From Ciona intestinalis (lineage: Eukaryota > Chordata > Ascidiacea > Phlebobranchia > Cionidae): DNA of 64,000 nt. The translations under genes were made by a program, and so were the position numbers. The DNA lies in assembly GCF_000224145.3 (NCBI RefSeq), contig NC_020171.2, positions 693,391 through 757,390 on the forward strand. Direction: 5' to 3'. Of the stretch, positions 1-13,171 are shown piece by piece (position 1 is the stretch's first letter; each line of letters opens with the position of its first letter). The notes below the pieces were generated by a model. That model made no database searches and was not told where the DNA came from. It was given only the letters and a program-made list of their open reading frames with translations.

Positions 1-952
1 TTTAGTACATTACCCACGGCCCATTCGCTTGTGTTATAAGTTCGTTTGGACCCATTACTCTAAGCACATATACTCGGAACGTTGTACGCGCCCCTTTAGC
101 AACCTGGTCATGAGTTGCCGCAGAAATTGGAGCAGTGGCGCTACGGCTGAACAGAAGTGCAAACGCAAACCTACGAAAGGTTAAGCCGCGCTTGCTGCCT
201 TGTTTGTTGCCCAACACCGAGTCATGGTGATTGACACGGTCCAACCGATGCATTGCTCGTGTGAGGCCTTTACTGGACTCGGTTCAAGTATGCTGGTCTT
301 TATTTTGATCCATGTCAGCGCATGAGTGAGTTGAGATTTAATCTGCGCAAAAAAAAACGAAAACCAAGAAATTCTTACATGCCTTTGTGTTGTAAAGTAT
401 GCAGAGTTTACATGTTTCATATATAAGAACACGAAAAACTGTCTAAATGCTTTTGTATTGTAAAGTACGCACTTTCTCATGTACATGCTCTCGTGTATGT
501 CTCTGTATTATTAAGTGTGCAGAGTTTACATGTTTTACATAAGGTTCTTGAATGTACATTTTCTAAGTTGTGGCGTATATACAGTTGCGTATTACATTCT
601 AATGTAGACATGGAGTCTGTTCGCTCTAAACCGCATTAAGAATCAATACTATGGGCTCACACACGCAGCCAGGAAATCTAATATAGACCTACGTAAGCAC
701 TTGAACAAGCGCCATTAAATTCCAAAGCCGGCGCCGCAATTCAATACATTTGTGACGTTGCAATCGCATGCTTTAAGGTATTTATTACACATAAACCTAA
801 TCAGCCATGCCACGTGTGCCCGTGCAGTTATGCAACAAACGAAACTGTTACCTAACAGTAATTACTCTTCTTTATTCCAGATTTGTTTAATTTTTCGTAA
901 AATTCGTAGCTTTGTAAAATAACAATCGAAAGTTTGCCGAGAACTACGATAA

Positions 953-987
953 TTACGTCACCGCTTACGTCATTACCAATTACGTCA
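953..987. promoter_or_regulatory. Three TTACGTCA bZIP-type sites
   Basis: Exact TTACGTCA occurs at 953-960, 965-972 and 980-987, all in the same direction. This octamer fits binding sites of ATF/CREB or PAR-type bZIP factors. Three in 35 bases is unlikely by chance in AT-rich DNA. No coding start is seen nearby, so an enhancer role is inference. Confidence 0.4.
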
Positions 988-2384
988 CTCCGGGTGCAAG
1001 GCCGGAACAAAGCGCAGCTGGTACGCGGGAATTGTAGGATCAATTATCGGCCGCCGGAGGTTTAAATCCCCGATCCAAGTTCCTGCTTAGAGCAGCTTAA
1101 CCGATCCGGTAATTACACAAACTTTTCACTAATTAGTTTTGGTTTAATTGATTTAAAGTTGAACTACGCGTGTGCAATGCCAGCTGGTGTGCTTTCGCTT
1201 TTGTCTCGTAGTGCAAGTAAAGCAGACGAACAAATTGAATGTAATGTGCCAAATACAATTGTAAAACCAATTAATTATATGCAGTTGTGCTTTAGCCAGA
1301 ATAATGTATTAGTCTTGTTATAGAACTGTATTTAATGCATGGGACTCCCACCAATATAAAATTTATGCATGACCCTTTTAAGCCACGATTTATACAGTAA
1401 TTTCGCAAGACATAAAGATTTAGTAGAAACCACATATCTCAACCTATAGTTTCATAAATATTTAGTCATTGCTTCTATGTTTTATGGGACCTAAGATTTA
1501 GAACAGAATTGGCCCATTACCCCAATACCAACTCCTTCACTGGGTTATAGGGTTTTGCAATGGTGGCTTAGTCAGGGTAGTTTTCCCAGACCATGCTAAC
1601 CCATTTCTCGTTTACCTTGTTGTTCTATTCAACCAAGCGTAGGATTTGGATGATTACAAAACACGTGCTATAGGTGTGGATTACGTTCACGCTTTGCCCA
1701 AATCTGAGTAACTGTATTTTGGGGTAAAACATCGTGCACTCAGTAAATTGGCCGAAACGAGGGTCAGGGATTAAAATCCCACGTGAATTATTGGTTTACA
1801 AATGGTAATGTTTGTCCAGGCACTTAAACGGGGAAATTACGCTTTGTTTTTTTCTTCTAATTTATAGCCTTTCGAGCGCTTGTCAAACTGTTTGTTTTAA
1901 AGCTGGTTTTGTGTGGTGCGGAAATTTGGTTTCGTTTATGTTGTGTAAAATGTGCCTTTTTAAACATTTTAATTAAGTTAAAATATGCGAAAACTTCTGT
2001 TTTACGCTTCATATAATTCTCTGTATATCTAAGTTTTCTTCTCTGTTAAAGATTCGCGTTATTTGGCTGTCCACCCATGTAAACCCTTAAGCTAGTGAAG
2101 AAATATGGCTTCCTCTTGTGTAAAAGTTGACATTCCATTCGTATAGCGGAACATTCTAGTTCCCAAGAATTTCTAAACATACTGCGGTTGCAAAAGGAGA
2201 AAATTCCTAGGGAAGTTGTAAAAATCATAGAATTTGTTTTTTACCATTCCTTTAAAACATTTGGTGGTTGTATATCTGGTAAACGTAATTAGCATCAAGG
2301 CGGTACGGCGGTACACATAAGATTTCTTGTGTATAATCCCATTTAACATTGATAAAAGAGAATGAAATGGCACGTATGTATTCT

Positions 2385-2470
2385 CGTGTGCCTGGGTAAA
2401 AAATGTCATAACAGAGGTGCCATATTTCATACACCTCGCGCCTGGCTACACGTTGTCTCATGAGTAACTT
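2385..2470 (-). repeat. Degenerate SINE fragment
   Basis: Shares the word order of the window's SINE (ATTTCATACACCTCGCGCC, preceded by a decayed GTTATAACA segment) in minus orientation. Very diverged, so only tentative. Confidence 0.3.
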
Positions 2471-3617
2471 TGTGGGTGACAAAATCCTAAAGGCAGTGCC
2501 AAATTGGCACAATATTCTGCCATATTTTGACTGGCTGAACGTGCAGAACATTAATTATGACCTGGCAATCCCTAATGTTACACCACAAAAAATATGGTGC
2601 CAGCAAACAATCGTAATGATTGGCAAGAAACAAAAACATGACGTTTCAAAACATATCTGTATCATACAACATTCTTTATCACGATTTCGCTGGCTTCTGA
2701 TTAGCCAGGTAATTAACCACTGATAGCTTATGCATAGGCGTTTTCCTGTGACGTACAGAGGTCATATCAAGTCACTCAGCTAATAATAATGTCAGGACGG
2801 AAGAGGTGCAGAATCATTTGCAGTTAGTTGTTAATCAAAGCGTGTTAATGTAATCTTAATGCACCGGTATGACATAACATTTGGACATTCTCAGAAGACA
2901 TAACGTCACAATACTAATATAATTACCGTTCGGAAATGATTTAAATAAATTATAAATGTCAATTTTCGTACAGATTTTGTAACGAAGTATTTTTTGTAAC
3001 AGAATTCGCGCCCCGCCTTTTCACGCTATAGATATTAAGCCCTAAATTACACGTTTAACATTCCGGACTGCGTTATAATTCAAACCAAGCCCCTATATAT
3101 GAGCTATTACTTAATCAATGTATTATATGGCCTGGATATAGCCCCGGTAACTTAGATTGAGCGTATTTGAAGCACATCGTAAATTTTTGATGCGTCACTT
3201 GACCTGTTTGACCCACTTAGCCTAGAACAGGTTTAAACCAGTTTAAAGAGGACCATAGCCCGAATCATCTAGATGTTCCGGTCTACTAGCTTCAGTATAC
3301 TTTGTTCATTTTGTGACTTCTCCAACGGAAGTATTTTGTAATTTCCGTAACAGTTCGTCATAAATCAACTTGAATAAATACAATGAGAAACTTTTGACTA
3401 CTTCCATACGAAACGGGAACACATTATAATCAATGAATATTTTTGTTTGTTATTTCGTAACGGAAATCATTATTTCTTTTCTCTAAAACCAAGCAGAAGT
3501 AACGCATATGCACCCTTTAGATATTTTATTGATTCATTTCCGTGTGTTCCGTAGTTCATGTAAAATTGTAGGAAAATATCCTAACCAGATACACGTGTCT
3601 TGCGCGAGCAGCTAAAC

Positions 3618-3650
3618 CACGTGACGTTTTCACCACGTGACAGTACGTCA
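3618..3650. promoter_or_regulatory. Paired CACGTGAC E-boxes plus TACGTCA
   Basis: CACGTGAC occurs at 3618-3625 and 3634-3641, 16 bases apart, followed by TACGTCA at 3644-3650. CACGTGAC is the classic extended E-box bound by USF/MITF-class bHLH-zip proteins. Function is inferred from motif pairing only. Confidence 0.35.
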
Positions 3651-6515
3651 TTCATCAGAGTATTGTTGATAGCAAAGTTCCAATTACATTTAATCGCCTC
3701 ATTAAGCTGAAATTTGATCCACCTTATACAACACAAGTCAATACACGGTCTTTTGCCGAGGGTAGACTAAGAATTAAACGGTCGCGCCCTATCTAAGTAG
3801 ATTACCGCTTCAATTTATGTCAACACTTCTCTTATTCGCCTTCCACACAATACCTTTTCGGCTTAAAACGGTTTACTCTGTCGTGAGGAGAAGTCTATTC
3901 ATTGGAAGTGTTGTTTTGGTGTTCTCCAACTTAACACAACAGCTTTTACCGTTTTAGACATCGCTCATTAGAAGCTCACGATATAAAACGATAACCCGCT
4001 GGTAAAATTATAGTCTTTTCGACTATTTATCCATAAATACAGTGTAGAACATATAATATACTATGGAAAGTACTCATACCCATGAAAACAGCCTTTCAAG
4101 TTGATATTGCCGAACTGTTATTCACCTTGTTACGTCACAATGTCGATTCAATGCACACAAAGGAAATATGATGTTCAATTCTTATCGCTGTCGCCTATTC
4201 CAGAATACAGGAAACACGACAGACCGTATCGTCGCGAAAGTGCCGGAATGAAAGGCAGCGACAGCTTAACGGAAATCTTAGTCATATTTGTCACCCACTT
4301 ATCGGAAATTTTCATTCGTAATGTTTGAGCTGAGCTCTCTTGTTTCTGTTGATTTTAAACTTTATGGTTCTATAACGGTAAATACTCGCTGTAGTTTACG
4401 GAAACTTTTCGTCTTAAAAATTAACTGCCAGTATGATCAATGAACAGTTCTAATTCAATTTACTTTTCCTTTTATGTCAATTTCGTTTAACCAAGTGGTA
4501 TTATAGTATGACTCCTGTTATACATTGACATAATAAGGGTATAGTGTGTTTAAGACATGCTATATACCATGTAGTGTACAATTAGATTAAAGCATAGATT
4601 GTGCACATTTTGTCAAGCAAGCCAGAACATATAAATTGAAAAACAACACATACACTAGGACTTTTGACCTAAATCGTAGGACCCATGTCGTGTCACTCTG
4701 GACCTCACCCACATAGAATAGAATAACTGGAACTTTATTACTAAAAAATTACTAAAATATTAAATTTGAAGCTTACTGGAAAACGGATTGCAATGTCTTA
4801 GTCAAATTTTAATTGTATCGTCTCTATTTGCTCTGTACGTGACCCCATTACCATTATTGTGAATGCATTCGCGAGATTGCTTTGACTGTACACCTCACAA
4901 CAGGTGTGACATTTAATATCGAAAGCAGCATTCGATGAGACGTAGCGCTAATGTAACACGAGGTGTATGTAAATAGAACGCGCTAAAATGTACCTCTCAA
5001 ATAAAGGTTCCCTTTTAGCCAAAAATGTACGCCCTTTAAACGTCAAAGCTTGTTTTGTAACGATACGAAAGTCCTCGACGAAGTTTTTACAAAAACACGC
5101 TGCTTTCTTTTATCCCGAAGTGGCCCGACTTAAACAATTCTCACTGTGACGTAAGCAAAGTCAGTTTAACCATGACGTCAGTTTAAAATGCCCAGGTGTG
5201 ACGTGTGTAAAAATACGACGATATTTCGTGCTATTCACGACATTTTGAGCGTCATACGATGACATTGTGATTTGGCTCGCGTTCGTCGCCACGTCTAAAT
5301 CGAGTAATCCGAAAGAATAATCTACAAACGCACGTGTTGAGTCAATATGTTCAATATTTACTGTCCAATTTCCGCTTTGTTTTATTTGAATATGGTCACA
5401 TTGTTATGTCACAGAGACAATTGTTCCCTCGTTTTCCGATATCCTGTTACCCGTTGTTATGCCGCAGTGTTCTTTATTTTAAAACACCTGTATTGTACAA
5501 TGTGTTTACGCCAATCTATATTTCGAAACATACGCGTAACGGATTTCGCACGATAGCTACTGTTACGAAGCTCAAATTACTTACAGTAATAATAGATTCA
5601 TTTCGGTGATAATTCTATTTCCAAATCGCGCAATAACGCTACTCGACGATTCACGGCAGTAATTCGTAGTCTTGCGTTGTTTTTTACCACTTTTCGAACC
5701 GTAACCATAGAATTACTCGATTCTCGCCACTTCGTCTCGATAATAGTCACTTTCTGGATGATATAGCGACGCGCATTCCGATGCCACGTTCGAAAACAAG
5801 CCATAGACCTTGACTAAGTATTTTGACCTGTCTGTTTCCTAAAGTGAAAGGATCGCACCCGAATTATGTGAAATTCTCTCTAATTTAAATGACTGACGTT
5901 CTGTAAAATTGTAAACGCGTCAAATACTGAATGGAACAACAGGAAAAAGCGTCGGGATTTTGTGTCTAATCGTTAACATGAGTTTCTATTCATACACATC
6001 GTGCCTTTTTACAAGTTACACCTATGTATTTTTGCTCGGGTTGTAAAACTAGGGTGAACCACATTTGAGACCACTGGAAAAAATAAATTAAATTGACGCA
6101 CGGAAAGTGTATAGATTTCTAATCTAAGAATCACCGAAAAACTTACACAAACAATTATACCGCACACTTTCTCGTGTTTAACGGTGTTCGAATCCAACCG
6201 AGTTTATTTTTGCAACCGGAGAGTGCGGCTTTTCCGTCAAATTATGATTTTATCACTGACAGAAAAAGCAAACAAAAGTTCGAACTCCGCATAAAGGTAA
6301 AACTAACTTCTATTCATTCAAACGGCAGTGTATACGATTTGAATGGTTGTTTTTTCAGATACGGAAATTATTTTACATTTCGCAAAGCTGTTTAAGCACT
6401 GTGGTTCAGTATGGGGTTTATACACCAAACCAAATGATTTGCTATCATTTATTTTGTTCTTTGTAATATAAAAGGGTCTAAATCCATATTTTCGTATTCA
6501 TAAGGTTCAACATTA

Positions 6516-6769
6516 TGAATAAATGTAACCTGTTTGTCCTCACATGGTATAGGGCAATGACAGTCGTTATAACACGGGTTTTCTGTTTTACATCTCGTGC
6601 CCGCTCACGAGTTACCACGTATATTTAATTTTGGGGTGACGTTTTTGTTGTTTATGTATCGCTGGCAATTTGCACAGCCAATAAAAGACCACTGAGTTGG
6701 AGCAATGACCTTTAAATGTCTTGCCCAAGGACAAATACACCCACAAAGGTGACAGTGTCTAGCTTTATC
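6516..6769 (-). repeat. SINE copy, minus orientation
   Basis: Nearly full body: tail part with GCAATGACAGTCGTTATAAC, middle part CTCGTGCCCGCTCACGAGTT, then GACCACTGAGTTGGAGCAAT and a segment ending TTGCCCAAGGACAAATACAC. The tRNA-like head is decayed. Confidence 0.6.
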
Positions 6770-7149
6770 ATAAATGGGTATTTCGAATTCTCCTTATAGT
6801 GTAATAATTGCTTTATAATACGTAGATTGATATCCGGTAAAATAAACTATTCCATTAAACATTAAATCCTTATAATCTAATACATTAACCCGACACTTAT
6901 TAATTCCAATTTCGTTGTAATGAACTAACGATCAAACAATGTTTAAGCCAAATCCCTAGCTTAGTACAGATAACTCATAATCGCTATTATTACGTCATCG
7001 TTAATATCGCTATAAACTTCTTTGATCTTCGTGGTGTGACGTCACAGTTCAATCCGTGCGTCACAATGCGAGTGATTGTTGTCGTTTATGAAGTAAACAA
7101 GTGTGTGTTTAAGCAGCTTTGGTCTTTGTTTATGGTGTCTTAAGCACAA

Positions 7150-7370
7150 ATGAAGGAATACAAGTTGTTTATCCTCGCGTGGCGGGCAATTTCTGTCGTT
7201 ATAACACTGATGCCCTGTTTCATATACCTCGTGCCCGCTTACGAGTTACCAAAATTGTAACTTTGATAGTACTTATTATTTTTTAGTATGTGACTGACAA
7301 TTTAGACAACCCATTTAGGAACACTGGGTCCATTATACCACTGGCGCGCTAACCACTGGGACACGGCGCC
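7150..7370 (-). repeat. SINE copy with tRNA-like head, minus orientation
   Basis: Starts with the TTGTTTATCCTCGCGTGGCG tail part and ends at 7340-7370 in the tRNA-like head, whose reverse complement carries an A-box-like segment (CCAGTGGTTAGCGCGCCAG region). The central box B region is deleted. Confidence 0.6.
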
Positions 7371-7628
7371 GCACAAATAAAGGATTTAAATGCGACTCGT
7401 GTTAGACAGTGATGGGACTGCGTAATCTTAAATATTAAATCGCATTATATTGGTAGTATTTGTGCTTCTTACACGAGAAAACAAGTAATCCATCTTTTGT
7501 CTTGAGTCCTATCATAATTCTATTGCGGATTCCTTTAATTTTTGAACAAGTCACACCTGAATTCTCAATGGTTCGTTCAAATTGTCGGCTATGCAGAAAA
7601 ATTAAGCATTCATAAAAGTACATACAGG

Positions 7629-7720
7629 GTAATTCATAAATGCGTGTGAGCTATAAAAGCATTAGACCCGTGTTATAACGATCGTCGTTGCCCCTCCCAG
7701 GGAATGAATAAGTTTCATTT
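7629..7720 (+). repeat. SINE tail fragment
   Basis: Contains CCGTGTTATAACGATCGTCG followed by a decayed GCCCCTCCCAGG and an AATGAATAAGTT tail, in plus orientation. Confidence 0.45.
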
Positions 7721-10700
7721 GTTCCGTTTTTTTGTTATCCATAAAACGGTGTGGAAGAATGTACAGTGTCATTTCAGGACCCTTTTTACAAAATACATTT
7801 CCATTTACAACCACCTTAATTTTCAGTTTACTAGGAATGTGTCTATACAGGTTTCTAAACTGAGTATATATTTAAACGACTCATTGGAAATTTTCAATTT
7901 ACATTCTCAGTAATGTATAATCACATTTCTGGTCGAAAATTTTTAATTTATTTTCTCAGTAATGTATAATCATGCAACTGGTGGCCTGGCAGCAGTAGAT
8001 AGTTTTTTCTACGTCAACGTACGTACGTCACACCGACGGAGAAATTCTCACTTTAATAATGACTATGTTTGAATCAAAACATTCTGCTGCTGTTGTTGGG
8101 TTCATATTGCCATTTTAGATAGTGATGTCATGTTTAAGGCTTGAATAGGGTTATTAAGTCCGTCTGCGAAATTTTGGGCAAAATATCGTTACGGCTTTTT
8201 GGATTACATATATACGCATATATGTTTTTGGTAGCAAATTTTGACCAAGTCCTTTGCAGGCTTGCATATATGTATTTGCACATACGTGTCTTGTTGATAA
8301 ATTTGACATTATATTAGATACGGTATTCAAAGAGATATATATAACGCATATTTCATGTGGGCTTATATGTTATAAACGCCAGGGCTATTATGTTACTATT
8401 TCATCTTATATTCAACTCATTTTAAGGTCATATTAACAAGATGTTTCCTATCTTAACACTCTGTTGTGTATTAAAATCCAGGTGTGGAAAAGCAATTTAT
8501 ATTGATTTGATCGCATCGGTGTAATTAAATTTTTCCAGGTGGTGTTTAAGTACTGGCACACGTCTGTTCTTAAATTTCATGTACCTTTCTGTAATAATAT
8601 TATAAAGTGGTCAAAATTGTAAATAACGTCAATAAAACTGGGACAGACGTTTTAGAAATTGTCAAAAACCTTCGCCTATGGCAATAATTAAACAAGGGCG
8701 TCGCGTGGCGGTAATTTATTACACTAGTCATGTTTTTGTTGTCTCCTAGTCAGACTTGTGTCTCTATACCTTGTATGCTTACTTGTAAATCTTTTCGGCC
8801 TTATATGACCCTAATAGTGTCTCTGATTAACAAGAGAAATAACGTCAAATGTCCAGACATTACTGTTGTTTTCTGCTGACGAATTACAATCGCATTTGCA
8901 CATTACAAGAATGTTTTGGTTTCTCTTTGTAAGTCGATCATAGCATGTAATATACTTAAGCGCAGATCACGTATACTTTGACCATATATAGTTCACTATT
9001 GTGCGATTTTGGCTATGATATAAAGGCAAAGAACAGCCAGGGTATTTCTGCTGAAAAAATTGTTCAGCCAGAAATAGTTAATTTCTTTAAATGTTAATGT
9101 AAGTTTTCTTGTCCAATTACAAAAATAGAAAGCAGAATTGGTTATTAAACGCCATAGGAATTGCTTTGGCTCGTCTTGACGTTTTATATTCGTTACATGC
9201 TCGGCAGCTTGCTTACCACAAAGACAGCCGCACTTCCTAAACCATTGAATTAAAATCACGTCCAATTTTAAGCCCAATGGTATATTAACCATTGTTTCTT
9301 TCGCTCCGGACGGAATCGTATGATCTCTATTGAAAACAGGGAAGTAATCCAGGGGGCAATTACTGGCCGATCCTTATTCAATAGAATGAGAAAATCAGAG
9401 CGTCGTTTTCCCATGCCTGTTCGGCGGTGAACTGCGCAATTCTTTCGATGTATATTACTCGTATTCGACACTTGAACGTGTATACTGAAGCCTTATTGAA
9501 GCAGTTATATACCAAATAAGTTAACAAGTGTGTACTGTGCACTGTATCAAAAACCAATTAACATAGAATGTTACTGTGAGGTAAATGGCTACCATTAGCA
9601 CATAATATCTCATATTCTTCTTCGTTTTTTAACAACTAATAGATGTATTTCCACCAACCTAGTATATAAAACAGTTTACACAGTGCAAAAGAACCAATTT
9701 CAAGTCATACTGTCCATCTATACTGTATAGTATACAGTAGTCTGTACCCATTGCCCCACAATGCACTCATATAATGTGGTATTCCTATATTATAATTCAT
9801 TATTGGTTTACCGAATCAAATAGTTCAATGGTTATGTTCAAACGCTTTCATGTTCAGTTGCCATGTCTAACATCATACGACAGTTTCATTACAGCTATTG
9901 GTATCTTGTCCCTTGAGATATTATGTCGTCCTTTGATTTCGTACATTTTAAATCATGACGTAATATTTTGTTCAGTAATTTAGGATTTATTATTTTTTTA
10001 GTGAAGGTTATACCCTGGAAATTAAAATAAAAGTCATTGACCTATAAAAAAGGTTTATATCAAAATATTTAAAACTAAATCTCACTGGGGATCTGGTGTA
10101 TAACACAGTAACATTAGATAAGATGGATACCGTTAAGAAATATTATCCCGTATTTCCTAATTGTGTGTTTATTAGTTAACAACGTTATTGTAGATTCGCG
10201 AAAATAGCGTTATATAACTGTGTAAATGTTCTTCGTTTGCTAACAAATGAGATTATAAAATGAAAACATGGACCATCCTACCCCGAATCATACATAGGCA
10301 TATGTCAGTGTCTACTTTTAATTAAATGCCACAATTTATTTGATAAACTGTTAATAAGTTTAGTGCTGATTTATTTGGTTGGGTAAATGCATAACTTTTG
10401 TTCTCTGGACATTTTGAAGTATTTTAGGGTTTAAATGTGTCGAATGGTGTGGAGCATGAGCGTCACCATGCGACGACCCCGTGACTTTAGCTGTTGCCAA
10501 TGGGTGACCAACTACCACTTGTTATATAAATGACAGTAGTGCGGTAATTACTCAATGTTTGGTCTTAAATTTGACATCGATTAAAAAAAGCAATTTTCTG
10601 TTGGTTTTAGCAAGAAAATATCCTAAAGCTATGATTTCAGGCGTAATGTACCAGTATTATATTGGCCAATTACTGTACAAGTGTTAAAATGTTGGCCGAA

Positions 10701-10744
10701 GGCAGTGTAAATACGTTGGCGCAGCTAAGATTAGCTTACTAGTA

Positions 10745-11130
10745 TTTAAAAAAATTAAATCCTTTTTTGCTTGCAGGTTTAAAGTGACCAAAGAAAAACA
10801 AATCATAAGAGGTCCCGCCGAGATTTGAACTCGGATTGCTGGATTCAAAGTCCAGAGTGATAACCGTTACACCACGGGACCGACATGTTTCATAATTCCC
10901 GAGCTGTGTTTAGTCTCATTAAACACAAGAGAGTATCCGTATTATAACTTCCCATGGAGCAATATGTTTTACGCCTAAACAAATCTTTCAGGGGTCCTAA
11001 ATACACCGTATGTAGGTCTATATGTGATCCGTTATATACCATATATTTTTTATGCACCAACAATGCAAACAGTTTGGACATCAAATTTGAACAACCTTTA
11101 AGTTACCGCTTGTGCACGCAACTGTAAAAT
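10745..11130 (-). repeat. tRNA-Gln tandem duplication, unit 1
   Basis: Flanks of the first tRNA gene align with those of the second at an offset of 471 bases, with similarity on both sides (for example AAATACACCGTATG near 11000 and again near 11480). Divergence outside the tRNA shows the duplication is not recent. Confidence 0.75.
10810..10881 (-). tRNA. trnQ(UUG): tRNA-Gln (UUG)
   Basis: A complete 72-nt cloverleaf reads on the minus strand. The acceptor stem GGTCCCG pairs with CGGGACC, the discriminator is T (U73), the D-arm holds the A box, and the T-arm holds GTTCAAATC (box B). The anticodon stem CTGGA/TCCAG encloses the loop CTTTGAA with anticodon UUG, which is glutamine. Downstream on the minus strand a run of five T residues can end pol III transcription. 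The body is identical to the copies at 11281 and 12181. No intron is present. Confidence 0.95.
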
Positions 11131-11221
11131 TAGTTTGCATAATGCCATGCAGAAACAATTGTTCGTGTCATTTGAAGACTATACGAGTTTGAAAGAACCG
11201 AATATTGGAAACCATGCTCGC

Positions 11222-11610
11222 CGCCATGTTAATTTTTTTTTGCTTAGAGATTTAAAGCGAACAAAAAACGAAAATATAAGAGGTCCCGCCGAGATTTGAA
11301 CTCGGATTGCTGGATTCAAAGTCCAGAGTGATAACCGTTACACCACGGGACCGACATGTTTGTTACTCGTCAAGCCATATTTACTCTCATAAAACAGAAG
11401 ATAGTGTCAGTATAACTACTTCCGGTAGAGCATCATGTATTGCGGTACATTATATACTTAGAAAAATCTTGCGGGCGTTTTAAATACACCGTATGAAGGT
11501 CTATATGTGATTTGCAATATACCACCTATAATTACCATGCACCTACAAGGTCAAATAGATTGGATTTTGACTTCAACAAACTTTAAGTTACCGCGTGTTA
11601 ACACTATGTG
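11222..11610 (-). repeat. tRNA-Gln tandem duplication, unit 2
   Basis: Second copy of the ~470-bp unit, carrying the tRNA at 11281-11352. Shared words include AAATACACCGTATGAAGGTC and CTTTAAGTTACCGC. Confidence 0.75.
11281..11352 (-). tRNA. trnQ(UUG): tRNA-Gln (UUG)
   Basis: Identical 72-nt glutamine tRNA with anticodon UUG in the loop CTTTGAA, intact acceptor stem and T-arm, U at the discriminator. On the minus strand the gene is followed by T-rich sequence (TTTTCGTTTTTTG) suitable for pol III termination. It lies in the second unit of the 471-bp duplication. Confidence 0.95.
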
Positions 11611-12180
11611 AATTAAGCGTGCAATGCTATGCAGTATATTTGGTGCCGTACGTTTTAATTTGATTACGACACATCCCTTTTATGTAAAAGACTCTTGTGT
11701 TTAAAACTTCATACTGCATCGAGATACAGTCATACAGCAAAAACAATCAACACGTTTAATTCTCAGCTGTGCTTGAGGCGTAACAGAACACCCAATTGCT
11801 TGCAAAATTGCCCCGCTAGGTGAGAAAAAGTAAGTAATAATTATGATTTGGAATGCAATGCGTTCGATTCAAGCTGCCTGAAGCATGTTCTGTGTTGTGT
11901 AGTTTTGCATTGAAACAGCTTCCCAGCACAGAATGAGTTATTAAGTTTACTCAAATCGTGAGTCAGAATCAGGTATGTTCGAAAACTTATACCATATTAG
12001 TTTAATAATTATATAGTTATCAGTAGCCTATATACATGTGTAAAACTGTTAGCGAAACGTAAACCGCAGAGTATATATAGAATCTGGTAGTTCGTGTCTA
12101 TAATTTTAATTATAGTGGTATTCTAAATTTTCACATGTGGCATATTAAAAATGTAACAGTAAATGATAAAAAAAATTGAT

Positions 12181-12252
12181 AGGTCCCGCCGAGATTTGAA
12201 CTCGGATTGCTGGATTCAAAGTCCAGAGTGATAACCGTTACACCACGGGACC
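12181..12252 (-). tRNA. trnQ(UUG): tRNA-Gln (UUG)
   Basis: Third identical copy of the glutamine UUG tRNA. Unlike the first two its flanks are unrelated to them, so it was made by an older or different event. A run of eight T residues lies just downstream on the minus strand, a strong pol III terminator. Confidence 0.95.
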
Positions 12253-12974
12253 GCGTCGGGTAAATCAGACGAAACTGCGTATTTAAGAGACGTGGCGTCC
12301 TGGCATCTCTCCAATGAATACACCAAATGTTAAATATGAGTTTTATAACTAGAATATAGAAACTGGCATGTTAATATTTTATTTACAATATTTATTCTTT
12401 GTAAACGCAATTTGGAATACATTTATTCTTTATTTTGAATATTTGTAACATTATCTTTTATCAAACCAGCAATACAATATTAGGATACAATTTCAGATTT
12501 TTCTTTAAATAGACAAAACAAATATTTCTAACCGCCTAATAATTAAGTAATAGCTATTATTTGGTATTACAGCACAGCTGGAATGTCAATAAAATGTACC
12601 CGCACGGTGGCGACAAAGAGCTCTTTACAGTTGGCTATGGCCTATGAGGATCCAAGTACAGCTTGATACGTGTTATGCTCTGATTCCCTACACCAGGTTT
12701 TACACAATAGATGTGCATTTAAAACTCTTTAAATAAACTACTTGAAGATAACCCGACAAAAAAAGGTAAATCTGAAGTAATATGAACTAGAGCAGAACCA
12801 TATAAACGTTTTACGTCTAAAGTAGTATACCATTTTGGCTAAGAAAGCCGTAACAGCTATATATTTTTATTAATTGTATGTTCGTAACCATTAATACTGC
12901 GTTTAACAAAAAAAATCATTCAAATACTGCGTTTAACAAAAATATCTCTCAAAAAACCACTCGATTCACACAAA

Positions 12975-13171
12975 TATAGTAGGGTGGGGGAAGATGGGAC
13001 ACATTTTCGTTTAGTTTTCTCTTTCCATTTAGTAGTAAACAAAGAACATTCAATGAATTATAAAACCGTATCCTCACGGCTTCCACAGACCGTTGTTAAT
13101 TGTTTAAAACACGACCAGGCTATTTGGATATTATGTATTAAAGGTGTCCCATCTTCCCCCACCCTACTATA
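12975..13171 (+). mobile_element. MITE copy (TAGTAGGGTGGGG family)
   Basis: Reference copy for the family in this window: about 195 bp, near-perfect terminal inverted repeats (TAGTAGGGTGGGGGAAGATG at the left, its complement at the right), TA at both edges, and a core with TTAGTAGTAAACAAAGAA and AATTGTTTAAAACACGA. No coding capacity. It resembles the Ciona MITE described as Cimi-1, from memory. Confidence 0.85.

Larger units (their letters stand above)
1..10809. other. Long non-coding stretch, no gene recognised
   Basis: I translated the longer open frames here and none shows a recognisable domain or a convincing exon with splice sites. The stretch holds degenerate SINE pieces (about 2385-2470, 6516-6769, 7150-7370, 7629-7720), a cluster of TTACGTCA sites at 953-987, a pair of CACGTGAC sites at 3618-3641 and single TGACGTCA sites near 5175 and 7038. 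It could include far-upstream or UTR sequence of a gene outside the window, which cannot be judged from sequence alone. Confidence 0.5.

Noticed and set aside
2252..2723. Two overlapping open frames on opposite strands (99 and 87 codons)
   Set aside because: No domain or exon signals; the region overlaps a decayed SINE piece, and antiparallel frames of this size are expected by chance.
5598..5804. Open frame of 68 codons on the minus strand in a CpG-richer patch
   Set aside because: No recognisable motif, no splice context; base composition alone is weak evidence.
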